This document shows positions 1 through 7,228 of a stretch of 23,430 bases of DNA, piece by piece. Source of the stretch: JBKHBQ01 sp046542305 (GTDB taxonomy: Bacteria > Bacteroidota > Bacteroidia > Bacteroidales > 4484-276); contig JBKHBQ010000026.1 of the NCBI GenBank assembly GCA_046542305.1, positions 1-23,430 of the forward strand, in the 5' to 3' direction. Every line of letters begins with the position of its first letter. Within the stretch, counting starts at the first letter, position 1. Under the pieces are notes generated by a model. It was not told where the DNA came from and made no database searches. It saw only the letters and a list, made by a program, of their open reading frames with translations. Position numbers and translations under genes: made by a program.

Positions 1-302
1 TCCACAATGCAACCCACACGACTACGGAGTTCATTGCCGGGCACCTCCCGGGGATCATCATAAAAAATGGCGAAAGCCCGGTAATTTTCGATCCCGTCAT
101 CCCATAAACGGTTGTAAAGCTTTTCCTGGATTTCCGCCGTCTGATCGTAGCTCCCGGTATGATCCTCATAAACGGCAACGAAGTCATCCATTTCGCGCAC
201 ATCCACTGTTGCGTACCTGAAAAACCCGGAGTACCATACCAGAAGCAGGAGCACCAGGCTTACCGCTCCAAGAAAAATCAGGAAGAATTTAAAGGCTCTC
301 AT
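1..302 (-). CDS. GyrI-like domain membrane protein (3' end outside window)
   Basis: The first 100 codons are visible; the gene runs off the left edge. The start ATG reads back from 302 and gives MRAFKFFLIFLGAVSLVLLL, an N-terminal membrane segment or signal anchor (about residues 4-24). A soluble domain follows, with a conserved-looking stretch FAIFYDDPREVPGNELRSR. That pattern (small aromatic strand, YDDP, then LRS and a GC/GI strand) is characteristic of the GyrI-like / AraC effector-binding fold, which binds small molecules. The layout of one membrane helix plus a GyrI-like domain also recalls the eukaryotic ER-phagy receptor TEX264, a resemblance from memory. It starts 30 bases after the trpS stop on the same strand, so it is probably co-transcribed with trpS. 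The ligand is unknown. Family assignment is fairly sure; function is open. Confidence 0.7.
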   Translation of the reverse strand, partial: MRAFKFFLIFLGAVSLVLLLLVWYSGFFRYATVDVREMDDFVAVYEDHTGSYDQTAEIQEKLYNRLWDDGIENYRAFAIFYDDPREVPGNELRSRVGCIV

Positions 303-332
303 GCTGCTGCTGAATTACACGTGAAGCCGGTA

Positions 333-1328
333 CTAAAACTTGCGGAAACCGATGATCTCGCGGACCTCTCTGATGGTTTTTGCTCCGCTTTCGTGAGCCT
401 TTTCGGCGCCTATCTTCGCTACCCTGCTCAGGTATTGTTCATCGGCTGCCAGCTCCAGAATCCGCTCGCGCAATGGTGTGGTGAAAGCGATAATATCCTC
501 GGCCAGTTGTTTTTTCAAATCGCCGTACCTGATGGTGCAATCGTTGTATTTTTCGTCGAAAAAGGCAACAGTTTCCGGTGCTGACACCACCTTCATCAGG
601 TCGAAAAGGTTCTGAACCGGCTCGGCTTTTGGCGAATTGGGCATGGTAGGTCCTGCATCCGTTACGGCCCGCATCACCTTCTTCTTTATGGCCCTGGGAT
701 CTTCGGCTAAAAAGATGGCATTTCCCTCGCCCTCGGATTTTCCCATTTTCCCGCTGCCGTCCAGCCCGGGAATCTTGATCAGGTTTTCACCGAAGTTAAA
801 TGCCGATGGTTCCGGAAAGAAATCCGCTTTGTACATCCTGTTGAAGCGGCGCGCAAAGGTGCGGGTCATCTCCAGGTGCTGTTCCTGGTCTTTGCCTACA
901 GGCACTTTATTTGCTTTATGAATGATGATATCTGCCGCCATCAGCGAAGGATAGGTAAGCAGTCCGGCATTGATGTTATCGGGCTGCTTGCGGGCTTTTT
1001 CCTTGAAGGTGGTCACACGTTCCAGTTCGCCCATATAGGCATTCATGTTCAGGAGCAGGTACAGCTCGGCCGTTTCGGGAAGATCGCTCTGGATATACAG
1101 GGTGGCCTTCTCGGGATCGATGCCCGTGGCCAGATACTCCACCAGCACCTGCTTTACGTTCCCGTGCAAATCTTCCGGAGTGGGATGGGTGGTGAGCGAA
1201 TGGTAATCGGCGATGAAGAAAAAACATTCATGCGTCTCCTGCATCTTCAAAAAATTGCGAATGGCTCCGAAATAATTTCCCAGGTGCAGGTTTCCGGTGG
1301 GCCTGATTCCGCTGACTACTCTTTCCAT
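333..1328 (-). CDS. trpS: Tryptophan--tRNA ligase
   Basis: This cytoplasmic class I aminoacyl-tRNA synthetase charges tRNA-Trp with tryptophan using ATP. The 331-residue product has the normal bacterial TrpRS length. The HIGH-type signature is PTGNLHLGN (residues 10-18), and the KMSKS loop is present as KMGKS (194-198), a Ser-to-Gly variant. GKDQEQHLEMTR (145-156) is the typical active-site segment ahead of the second half of the Rossmann domain. The ATG at 1328 follows a leader of about 60 bases beginning at a -7 element (1397-1404), so the gene seems to have its own promoter downstream of rng. The GyrI-like gene follows after 30 bases. No leader peptide rich in Trp codons and no T-box pattern was seen. 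Identification is secure. Confidence 0.97.
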   Translation of the reverse strand: MERVVSGIRPTGNLHLGNYFGAIRNFLKMQETHECFFFIADYHSLTTHPTPEDLHGNVKQVLVEYLATGIDPEKATLYIQSDLPETAELYLLLNMNAYMGELERVTTFKEKARKQPDNINAGLLTYPSLMAADIIIHKANKVPVGKDQEQHLEMTRTFARRFNRMYKADFFPEPSAFNFGENLIKIPGLDGSGKMGKSEGEGNAIFLAEDPRAIKKKVMRAVTDAGPTMPNSPKAEPVQNLFDLMKVVSAPETVAFFDEKYNDCTIRYGDLKKQLAEDIIAFTTPLRERILELAADEQYLSRVAKIGAEKAHESGAKTIREVREIIGFRKF

Positions 1329-1357
1329 ATCTTTTATATCGGTTATCTGGTAAACAA

Positions 1358-1393
1358 ACCGGCACCCGTTCGTAATGAAGCCGTGGTGCCGGT
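1358..1393 (-). other. Hairpin in the rng-trpS gap / trpS leader
   Basis: Perfect 9-base arms (accggcacc at 1358-1366, ggtgccggt at 1385-1393) flank an 18-base loop. On the minus strand the hairpin begins at about the start point predicted from the TATTTTTG element at 1397-1404, so it would form the very 5' end of the trpS mRNA. It is followed by a moderately T-rich stretch, so it could instead be the terminator of rng. Confidence 0.55.
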
Positions 1394-1396
1394 GAG

Positions 1397-1404
1397 CAAA
1401 AATA
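1397..1404 (-). promoter_or_regulatory. Bacteroidota -7 promoter element for trpS
   Basis: The minus strand reads TATTTTTG, matching the TAnnTTTG consensus of the Bacteroidota primary sigma factor. It lies about 70 bases upstream of the trpS ATG in the rng-trpS gap. I see no convincing -33 TTTG partner. Confidence 0.5.
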
Positions 1405-1439
1405 TAAATTTTCTAATGTATTCCCTCAGAAGCCGCACA

Positions 1440-2990
1440 CTACATTTTCAGCTCATCATTGTTCTTGTTAAAGAAATGATATTCCAGAAAATGGTGCGAC
1501 GAATTGGGCTTTATCTTTATCCAGCTTTTGTACTGCATCATCCAGCGCATTTTTATCGAAGGCCACCCATGACTCAGGTGGGCATAAACGAAAGGATGCA
1601 CGGTTAATGTGAGGTTTTTCTCGTTTTGTTCCTGGATGAGATACCTGAGGTTGTTTTCCATTTCGTCGATGATCAGAATCGTAGGTTTGCTTTCGCCGGT
1701 GCCGTTGCAAACGGGGCATTTTTCCTGTATTTCCAGGTTCATGGCCGGGCGAACACGCTGCCTGGTGATCTGCACTAATCCGAATTTGCTTGGCGGCAGG
1801 ATGGCATGCTTGGCACGGTCTTTCGACATTTCATCCTTGAGCTTCTGATAAAGCTGCCGGCGGTGCCTGGGTTCGGTCATGTCGATAAAATCCACCACAA
1901 TGATGCCGCCCATGTCGCGCAGCCTGAGCTGACGGGCCAGCTCCACTGCCGCCTCCAGGTTCACCTCCAGCGAGTTGTTTTCCTGGTTCTTCTCCCGGTT
2001 CACCCGGTGTCCCGAGTTTACGTCGATGGCATGCAAAGCTTCCGTATGTTCGATGATCAGATAAACGCCGCTTTTGATGGTGACGATTTTTCCGAACGAA
2101 TTTTTGATTTGTTTATCGATGCCATAATGTTCGAAGATTGGCCGCGATCCGTTGTAGTATTTTACGATGTTCGTTTTTTCCGGGGCAATTTGCCTGATAA
2201 AGTTCCTAACCTCATCGGCAAGGGTGGCATCATTTACATGAATGCTGTTGAAGGATTCGTTGAGAATATCCCTCAGCATGGCCGATGTACGGTCCAGTTC
2301 ACTGATGATCTTCTGCGGGGCTTCGGCTTTATGGAGTTTCTCCGCTATAGAATCCCACTTTCTAACCAGATCCTTCAGGTCGCTGTCTAGTTCGGCTACC
2401 ATTTTATTCTCGGCGGCCGTCCGGACAATCACCCCGAAATTATTGGGTTTAATGCTCTTGATGAGCCGTTTAAGGCGTTTGCGCTCTTCAACGCTTCTGA
2501 TTTTTTGCGATACGGAAATTCTGTCGGCAAAAGGCACCAGTACGAGGTACCTTCCGGCAAACGAAATTTCCGATGCGATCCTCGGCCCTTTGGTCGAGAT
2601 CGGCTCTTTGGCAATCTGTACCAGGATTTGCTGGTTTACAGAAAGCACTTCCGAAATCTTTCCGGTTTTTTCGATCTCAGGCTCCAGCCTGAATTCGCCA
2701 AGGGGAAGCTTTTGAATTTTCCCCGCGATCGCCAGCTTGGTGTATTTGTTAAGCGAGCGAACCTGAGGGCCCAGGTCGAGGTAATGAAGAAACGCGTCTT
2801 TCTCGTATCCTACATTCACGAAGGCGGCATTCAGGCCCGGCATAAGTTTTTTAACCTTGCCCAGGTAAACATCGCCAACCGAATATTTCTTATTGGTCTG
2901 TTCTTTATTAAGTTCTACGAGGGCCTTGTCCTCGAGTAATGCAATATCTACCCCTGAGGAATTCGAATCGATGATTAATTCCCTGTCCAC
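1440..2990 (-). CDS. rng: Ribonuclease E/G family endoribonuclease
   Basis: This single-strand-specific endoribonuclease acts in rRNA maturation and mRNA turnover. The 516-residue product has the short RNase G form with no RNase E-type C-terminal scaffold. An S1-like RNA-binding region occupies about residues 37-130, where GDVYLGKVKKLMPGLNAAFV is typical. The DNase I-like catalytic domain carries metal-binding aspartates D323 (AIDVNSG) and D367 (VVDFIDM). The zinc-link CPVCNGTG (C425, C428) would hold the dimer together. The C-terminal end (FLEYHFFNKN) is intact and typical of Bacteroidota homologues. It lies downstream of the HU and small ribosomal protein genes on the same strand, beyond an inverted repeat with a T-run, so it may have its own promoter or depend on readthrough. 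The neighbourhood is one I remember from this phylum. Confidence 0.96.
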   Translation of the reverse strand: MDRELIIDSNSSGVDIALLEDKALVELNKEQTNKKYSVGDVYLGKVKKLMPGLNAAFVNVGYEKDAFLHYLDLGPQVRSLNKYTKLAIAGKIQKLPLGEFRLEPEIEKTGKISEVLSVNQQILVQIAKEPISTKGPRIASEISFAGRYLVLVPFADRISVSQKIRSVEERKRLKRLIKSIKPNNFGVIVRTAAENKMVAELDSDLKDLVRKWDSIAEKLHKAEAPQKIISELDRTSAMLRDILNESFNSIHVNDATLADEVRNFIRQIAPEKTNIVKYYNGSRPIFEHYGIDKQIKNSFGKIVTIKSGVYLIIEHTEALHAIDVNSGHRVNREKNQENNSLEVNLEAAVELARQLRLRDMGGIIVVDFIDMTEPRHRRQLYQKLKDEMSKDRAKHAILPPSKFGLVQITRQRVRPAMNLEIQEKCPVCNGTGESKPTILIIDEMENNLRYLIQEQNEKNLTLTVHPFVYAHLSHGWPSIKMRWMMQYKSWIKIKPNSSHHFLEYHFFNKNNDELKM

Positions 2991-3053
2991 ACAATAATTA
3001 TTTAAAGAATCCCTATAAAATAAGGTATTATAGTTGGTTAAAATCTGTGTTGG

Positions 3054-3135
3054 TAAGGTGTAAAAAAAAATTATTACACAATGCCTGTCCTTTCGACGAC
3101 ACCATGTAATAATTTTCTTTCTTCAGGACACCTTA
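3054..3135 (-). terminator. Large AT-rich inverted repeat, probable terminator after the small ribosomal protein gene
   Basis: The inner arms are perfect 12-base repeats (AAAATTATTACA at 3067-3078, TGTAATAATTTT at 3105-3116). On the minus strand the second arm runs into a T-run, as in an intrinsic terminator, though the stem is AT-rich. Outer 8-base arms TAAGGTGT (3054-3061) and ACACCTTA (3128-3135) enclose it, and the outer arm includes the stop codon of the 29-codon gene. It separates the HU transcript from rng. Confidence 0.55.
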
Positions 3136-3222
3136 CTTCTTTTTATGTCTGTTTTTCCTCAAACGCTTTTTACGCTTGTGGGTCGACATTTTGTGCCTTT
3201 TTCTTTTTTTACCACTTGGCAT
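3133..3222 (-). CDS. Small basic ribosomal protein, AURKAIP1/COX24 (mS38-like) type
   Basis: This 29-codon gene translates to a highly basic peptide beginning MPSGKKRKRHKMSTHKRKKR and ending RLRKNRHKKK. The KRKRHKM...HKRKKRLRKNR pattern is the AURKAIP1/COX24 C-terminal domain of mitochondrial mS38. Bacteroidota homologues of this length are usually left unnamed; I recall one being seen in the Flavobacterium johnsoniae ribosome and called bL38. The gene begins 18 bases after the HU stop on the same strand, so the two are probably one operon from the HU promoter. A purine-rich GGAAAGGAAA lies just upstream of the ATG. More than half the residues are Lys, Arg or His, as expected for an extended peptide buried in rRNA. 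I am confident it is a real gene; the ribosomal role rests on family resemblance. Confidence 0.87.
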   Translation of the reverse strand: MPSGKKRKRHKMSTHKRKKRLRKNRHKKK

Positions 3223-3240
3223 TATCGTTTCCTTTCCGAT

Positions 3241-3531
3241 TTATTTAACGTTAACATTGTTCTTTACGTCGTTGACGAAAGTTTTGGCAGGTTTGAAGGC
3301 CGGAATGTTGTGCTCAGGAATAATAATGGTAGTGTTTTTTGAGATGTTCCTCCCTGTTTTTTCAGCTCTTTTCTTGATGGTAAAGCTTCCGAATCCCCTC
3401 AAATAAACGTTTTCACCGTTGATCATTGAGTTCTTGATAGTTTCCATGAATGCTTCTACAGTTGCCTGAACTGCTACTTTCTCGATTCCTGTTTTGTTAG
3501 CGATTTCTGCTACAATTTCTGCTTTTGTCAT
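3241..3531 (-). CDS. HU family DNA-binding protein
   Basis: This small nucleoid protein acts as a dimer that bends DNA. The 96-residue product has the full HU fold: an N-terminal helical dimerisation part (MTKAEIVAEIANKTGIEK), the central strand YLRGFGSFTIKKR, and the DNA-wrapping arm ending IPAFKPAK. The arm reads GRNISKNTT where E. coli HU has GRNPQTG, so the intercalating proline at the arm tip is replaced. I recall this as usual for Bacteroidota HU, so it is probably a phylum trait and not damage. The gene has a clear promoter 47 bases upstream (3578-3585), and the 29-codon ribosomal protein gene follows 18 bases downstream. High expression is likely. Confidence 0.96.
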   Translation of the reverse strand: MTKAEIVAEIANKTGIEKVAVQATVEAFMETIKNSMINGENVYLRGFGSFTIKKRAEKTGRNISKNTTIIIPEHNIPAFKPAKTFVNDVKNNVNVK

Positions 3532-3577
3532 GATCTCTATTTTAAAGTTTTGATTATTAGATTTGTAATCAGGGGTG

Positions 3578-3585
3578 CAAATATA
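3578..3585 (-). promoter_or_regulatory. -7 promoter element for the HU operon
   Basis: The minus strand reads TATATTTG, an exact TAnnTTTG match, followed by C. It gives a leader of about 40 bases to the HU start. The surroundings are very AT-rich. No clean TTTG is present at -33; the nearest match is a TTTC. Confidence 0.6.
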
Positions 3586-3657
3586 TAAATTTTTTTAATC
3601 AAGAAAGAAATCCTGAAATTTTTAAGAAAATGAATTACAAGCTGTTTGTATCATTTC

Positions 3658-3665
3658 TACATTTG
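3658..3665 (+). promoter_or_regulatory. -7 promoter element for mutY (divergent from HU)
   Basis: TACATTTG matches TAnnTTTG and lies in the 242-base divergent gap between HU and mutY, about 110 bases before the mutY ATG. No -33 box at the usual distance is obvious, so this is tentative. Confidence 0.4.
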
Positions 3666-3773
3666 CCATCGCTGAGGCAGGTTGTGATTGTTGTCTCACC
3701 GAACGTTTTATTTGTCAATTTGTTGTACTGCTTTTTAAGGTGATTTCAAGGAATTGAAGAACAGGAGACTGGA

Positions 3774-4856
3774 ATGGATCAATGTGAGAAGTTGTTAGAT
3801 TGGTACCACCGCAACCGGCGCGAATTGCCATGGCGAAACACCGGCGATCCCTACAAAATATGGTTGTCGGAGGTGATGTTGCAGCAAACCAGGGTGGAAC
3901 AGGGGCTGGGTTACTATCTCAGATTTTTGGAGGCCTTTCCTGATGTGCATGCCCTGGCCGCAGCTCCCCAAGATGAGGTGCTCAAGCTATGGCAGGGCCT
4001 CGGATATTATTCGCGGGCACGCAACCTGCACGAAACCGCAAAAAGGATCTCACGGGATTACAATGGAAAATTCCCTGGGGATTATTCCGGCCTGATCAGC
4101 CTGAAAGGCATCGGACCATACTCTGCCGCCGCCATAGCTTCCATCGCTTTCAACCAGGCAGTTCCCGTGATAGACGGCAATGTGATGCGGGTGATCAGCC
4201 GCTGGTTCGCCATCGAAGAGCCTGTGAACAGCGGCCCCGGCAAAAAAGCCGTTCAGCATATCCTCGAGGAACTCATCGACCGGAAGCATCCCGGAAAATT
4301 CAACCAGGCACTCATGGAATTTGGTGCACTGCACTGCAAACCACAAAATCCCGATTGCGGAGGATGCATCTTTAAAGCACAGTGCATGGCTTTTCAGCAA
4401 AAAAAAGTGGATGTGCTTCCGGTAAAGATGAAAAAGAAGCTGCAAACCACACGGTTCTTTTGTTACCTGTACATCAGGCAGGAAACAGCTTCGGGTTATC
4501 ATACCTTTTTGCGAAAGCGTTCAGCACAGGACATCTGGAAAGGGCTGTACGAATTTCCGCTGATCGAATCCAAAACCGGATCCGATCCGGATCAAATCAT
4601 CCAAACCACAGATTGGAAAAATCTTTTCGGAAAAACCGGCATACATATTAATAAGGTGTATCCACAGGTAAAACATCATCTTACCCATCAGTTAATCAAG
4701 GCCATGTTTATCGAAATTGAAGTTGATCCGGCAGGTCAATTCCCGTGGCTGATCAGGATACCTGAGCATGAATTGGGCAGCTACCCAGTGCCACGGCTCA
4801 TCGACCGTTTCATACATGCCCGGTTGCAAGGCTTACCCTCTCGCACAAGCAATTGA
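3774..4856 (+). CDS. mutY: A/G-specific adenine DNA glycosylase
   Basis: This base-excision repair enzyme removes adenine mispaired with 8-oxoguanine. The 360-residue product shows the whole family layout. The catalytic Glu is E33 in LSEVMLQQTRVE; the helix-hairpin-helix is LKGIGPYSAA (110-119); the catalytic Asp is D134 in VIDGNV. Four cysteines of the [4Fe-4S] loop follow with the canonical spacing C188-x6-C195-x2-C198-x5-C204. The C-terminal third (about 225-350) is the NUDIX-like domain that reads 8-oxoG, including LTHQLIKAMFIEIE. The ATG at 3774 fits the family N-terminus. It is divergent from HU. fbaA follows after 111 bases with its own promoter. Confidence 0.97.
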   Translation: MDQCEKLLDWYHRNRRELPWRNTGDPYKIWLSEVMLQQTRVEQGLGYYLRFLEAFPDVHALAAAPQDEVLKLWQGLGYYSRARNLHETAKRISRDYNGKFPGDYSGLISLKGIGPYSAAAIASIAFNQAVPVIDGNVMRVISRWFAIEEPVNSGPGKKAVQHILEELIDRKHPGKFNQALMEFGALHCKPQNPDCGGCIFKAQCMAFQQKKVDVLPVKMKKKLQTTRFFCYLYIRQETASGYHTFLRKRSAQDIWKGLYEFPLIESKTGSDPDQIIQTTDWKNLFGKTGIHINKVYPQVKHHLTHQLIKAMFIEIEVDPAGQFPWLIRIPEHELGSYPVPRLIDRFIHARLQGLPSRTSN

Positions 4857-4917
4857 CAGCCAATGTTAAGCTCATGTAAATTTTGATCTTTTAAGAATGC
4901 TCCGGCACGAAAAGTAT

Positions 4918-4925
4918 TATTTTTG
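4918..4925 (+). promoter_or_regulatory. -7 promoter element for fbaA
   Basis: TATTTTTG matches TAnnTTTG and is followed by C, 42 bases before the fbaA ATG at 4968. Because this element overlaps an upstream in-frame ATG at 4923, the longer start is ruled out. Confidence 0.6.
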
Positions 4926-4967
4926 CACATTATTCGATTAAGTATCAACCAAAAAAATTTGAAGATT

Positions 4968-6047
4968 ATGTCAGAAAAAGTTTTGGACCATGTCAAACCG
5001 GGTGTAGCTACAGGTGACGATGTGCAGAAGATCTTTGAAGTTGCCAGGAAAAATCAGTTTGCCCTTCCGGCGGTAAATGTCGTCGGGACGGACTCGATAA
5101 ATGCAGTGATGGAAGCAGCCAAAAAAGTGAATGCTCCCGTGATTATCCAGTTTTCGAATGGCGGTGCCGCATTTTATGCAGGAAAAGGCTTGAAGAACGA
5201 AAATGAACAGGCTGCCATAGCCGGCGCTGTTTCGGGAGCCCTGCATGTACATAAAATGGCTGAATTGTACGGCATACCTGTGATTCTGCATACCGACCAT
5301 GCTGCCAACAAGCTTCTTCCCTGGATCGACGGACTTCTGGACGAAGGCGAGAAATTCTTCGAACAACACAGAAAGCCGCTGTTCAGCTCGCACATGCTCG
5401 ACCTTTCGGAAGAGCCGCTGGAAGAAAACATTGCCATCTGCAAAAAATACCTGGAGCGGATGAGCAAAATGGGCATGACCCTCGAAATCGAGCTGGGCAT
5501 CACCGGCGGAGAAGAAGACGGCGTGGATAATACCGGCATCGACAGTTCCAAACTTTACACCCAGCCCGAAGAAGTGGCCTATGCCTACGAGGAGCTGATG
5601 AAAGTGAGCCCGCGTTTTACCATCGCTGCGGCTTTTGGTAATGTACACGGCGTGTACAAGCCCGGCAATGTGAAGCTGCAACCGGTCATCCTGAAGAATT
5701 CGCAGGAATACATCCAGCAGAAGCACAATACACCCCCCAATCCCGTCAACTTTGTATTCCACGGCGGATCGGGTTCGGAGCAGGAACAAATCCGCGAGGC
5801 CATCGGCTACGGCGTAATCAAAATGAACATCGACACCGATACCCAGTGGGCCATGTGGGAAGGGGTGATGAATTACTACAAGAAATACGAAGGCTATCTG
5901 CAGGGGCAGATCGGTAATCCCGAAGGCGACGACAAACCTAACAAAAAGTATTACGATCCGCGCAAGTGGCTCCGTGAAGGCGAGCTGGCGATGGTAAAAC
6001 GCCTTGAAACTGCTTTCGATGACCTGAACAGCATCGACCGCTGCTAA
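4968..6047 (+). CDS. fbaA: Class II fructose-bisphosphate aldolase
   Basis: This zinc-dependent enzyme reversibly cleaves fructose 1,6-bisphosphate to dihydroxyacetone phosphate and glyceraldehyde 3-phosphate in glycolysis and gluconeogenesis. The product is 359 residues, the same length as E. coli FbaA. The catalytic Asp and metal His lie in LHTDHAANK (D110, H111); E182-E183 are in GGEEDGVDNT; further metal ligands are H227 (GNVHGVYKPGN) and H265 (FHGGSGS). NIDTDTQWA is the phosphate-binding segment. This is the class IIA type. The start at 4968 (MSEKVLDHVKPG) was preferred to an in-frame ATG 45 bases upstream because that one lies inside the -7 element. A strong terminator follows 18 bases after the stop. 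Confidence 0.97.
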   Translation: MSEKVLDHVKPGVATGDDVQKIFEVARKNQFALPAVNVVGTDSINAVMEAAKKVNAPVIIQFSNGGAAFYAGKGLKNENEQAAIAGAVSGALHVHKMAELYGIPVILHTDHAANKLLPWIDGLLDEGEKFFEQHRKPLFSSHMLDLSEEPLEENIAICKKYLERMSKMGMTLEIELGITGGEEDGVDNTGIDSSKLYTQPEEVAYAYEELMKVSPRFTIAAAFGNVHGVYKPGNVKLQPVILKNSQEYIQQKHNTPPNPVNFVFHGGSGSEQEQIREAIGYGVIKMNIDTDTQWAMWEGVMNYYKKYEGYLQGQIGNPEGDDKPNKKYYDPRKWLREGELAMVKRLETAFDDLNSIDRC

Positions 6048-6065
6048 GCAACATATTCACCGATG

Positions 6066-6098
6066 AAAAGCCTGCCCTTATCCGGCGGGCTTTTTTTT
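6066..6098 (+). terminator. Terminator after fbaA, possibly bidirectional
   Basis: The stem AAAAGCCTGCC / GGCGGGCTTTT (one G-T pair, 7-base loop) is followed by eight T. The reverse strand also gives a GC-rich stem followed by TTTT, so it can end the convergent EamA transporter transcript too. Confidence 0.85.
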
Positions 6099-6107
6099 GT
6101 GCTGCGC

Positions 6108-6998
6108 TTAGGCGGTGGAATTCCTGCGCGAAACCATGTACACCCCCGCAAAGATGAGCGCTGCTGCCACTCCCTTTTCCCAGGTCACAGGTTGCTGACC
6201 CAGCCAGTAGGCAATTATGGCAACAATGAGTGGCTGCAGGTAGATGTAAAATCCGGCCACACTGGCATCAACATATTTCAGGGCATAAATGGTAAGCAGG
6301 TAGGCCAGGAAAGTGGTGGCTACCACTACATAGATCACGGAAAGGATTCCCCGCATGTCGAAAACCTGAAGCTCAACTGCGCCGAGTGAACCTACTGTAA
6401 AAGGTGCCGTGAAGATGAAGCCGAAAAGGAAAACCCACTTCATCACGGTAATCGGTGAGTACTTTGCCATCACCGGTTTGATGATCACAAGATAAACCGC
6501 ATACGCCATCATGTTGATCATCGCAAGGAAATTCCCGGTAAAGGTATCCGAACCGAAACTGAGTTTGCCGCGATACAGGATAAGGATCACTGCACCGGTG
6601 GCGCCTAAAATAATACCAAGCACTTTAAGCAGCGATATCCTTTCGCGGATAAGGATTGCGGCGAACACCAGCACAAAAATGGGATTCGACACATGGATCA
6701 GCGACACATCCACCGGGCTGGTAAGGTTCAGGGCCGTAAAAAACAACAACTGGTTGATGGTGGTGCCGAATAATGCCGCCAGGGCAATGATCTTCATATC
6801 CTTTCGGGCAATCCGCTCAGGCTTCATAAAAAATGAAATCCCCCAGAAAATCAGGCAGGCCCCGGCAATGCGTACAATCACAAGCTGAAACGGGCTGAAA
6901 TAAACAGGCATCAGCCCCTTGGCAATCCAGTAATTGGCGCCAAAGATAAAACTGGTGCCCAGCAGGGCCAGATGTGCCTTATAACTGCTCCGTGTCAC
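6108..6998 (-). CDS. EamA family (drug/metabolite superfamily) transporter
   Basis: This inner-membrane permease of the DMT/EamA type has 296 residues and is almost entirely hydrophobic, with about ten predicted helices arranged as two EamA repeats (roughly 5-140 and 150-290). Recognisable pieces are GTSFIFGANYWIAKGL at the N-terminus, the VDVSLIHVSNPIFVLVFAA helix in repeat one and the GFYIYLQPLIVAIIAYWLG helix in repeat two. Substrate cannot be predicted; relatives export amino acids and other metabolites. The start is a GTG at 6998. No ATG is available before an in-frame stop, and the -7 element begins only 6 bases upstream, so the message would be leaderless or nearly so. It converges on fbaA. 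Confidence 0.88.
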   Translation of the reverse strand: MTRSSYKAHLALLGTSFIFGANYWIAKGLMPVYFSPFQLVIVRIAGACLIFWGISFFMKPERIARKDMKIIALAALFGTTINQLLFFTALNLTSPVDVSLIHVSNPIFVLVFAAILIRERISLLKVLGIILGATGAVILILYRGKLSFGSDTFTGNFLAMINMMAYAVYLVIIKPVMAKYSPITVMKWVFLFGFIFTAPFTVGSLGAVELQVFDMRGILSVIYVVVATTFLAYLLTIYALKYVDASVAGFYIYLQPLIVAIIAYWLGQQPVTWEKGVAAALIFAGVYMVSRRNSTA

Positions 6999-7003
6999 GC
7001 AGG

Positions 7004-7011
7004 CAAAAGTA
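7004..7011 (-). promoter_or_regulatory. -7 promoter element directly abutting the EamA start
   Basis: The minus strand reads TACTTTTG, an exact TAnnTTTG match followed by C. It ends 5 bases before the GTG start, which leaves essentially no 5' leader. No good -33 box is seen at the expected distance. Confidence 0.5.
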
Positions 7012-7081
7012 CGGATGTTTTACCCGCGATTTAGCATTGCAATAAAAAACAGGGAAAATGCAGGATGTTTGGGTTTTCTTT

Positions 7082-7089
7082 TATTTTTG
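7082..7089 (+). promoter_or_regulatory. -7 promoter element for the first C69 peptidase
   Basis: TATTTTTG matches TAnnTTTG. It would leave a leader of about 130 bases before the ATG at 7229. A TTTG at 7068-7071 is too close to serve as a standard -33 box. Confidence 0.4.
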
Positions 7090-7228
7090 TGCTCTTGATT
7101 TTAAGGACGGTTCAATATCAGTGCGTTTGGAAACGATCATCCAAAATATTAAACGCTGGTTTTCGCCGTTGATACAAAAGGAATGAATAATAATCAAACT
7201 AAATAATACAGGATTAAAAACTATCGCA

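Noticed and set aside
1329..1439. Tryptophan attenuator or T-box in the trpS leader
   Set aside because: There is a hairpin, but no leader peptide with repeated Trp codons and no T-box sequence; the phylum is not known to me for T-boxes.
4923..4967. Longer N-terminus for fbaA from an ATG at 4923
   Set aside because: That ATG lies inside the TATTTTTG promoter element, and the shorter product matches the family length of 359 residues.
4971..5789. 272-codon open frame antisense to fbaA
   Set aside because: It is a mirror of the aldolase codons, with no recognisable domains and unusual composition rich in His, Cys and Phe.
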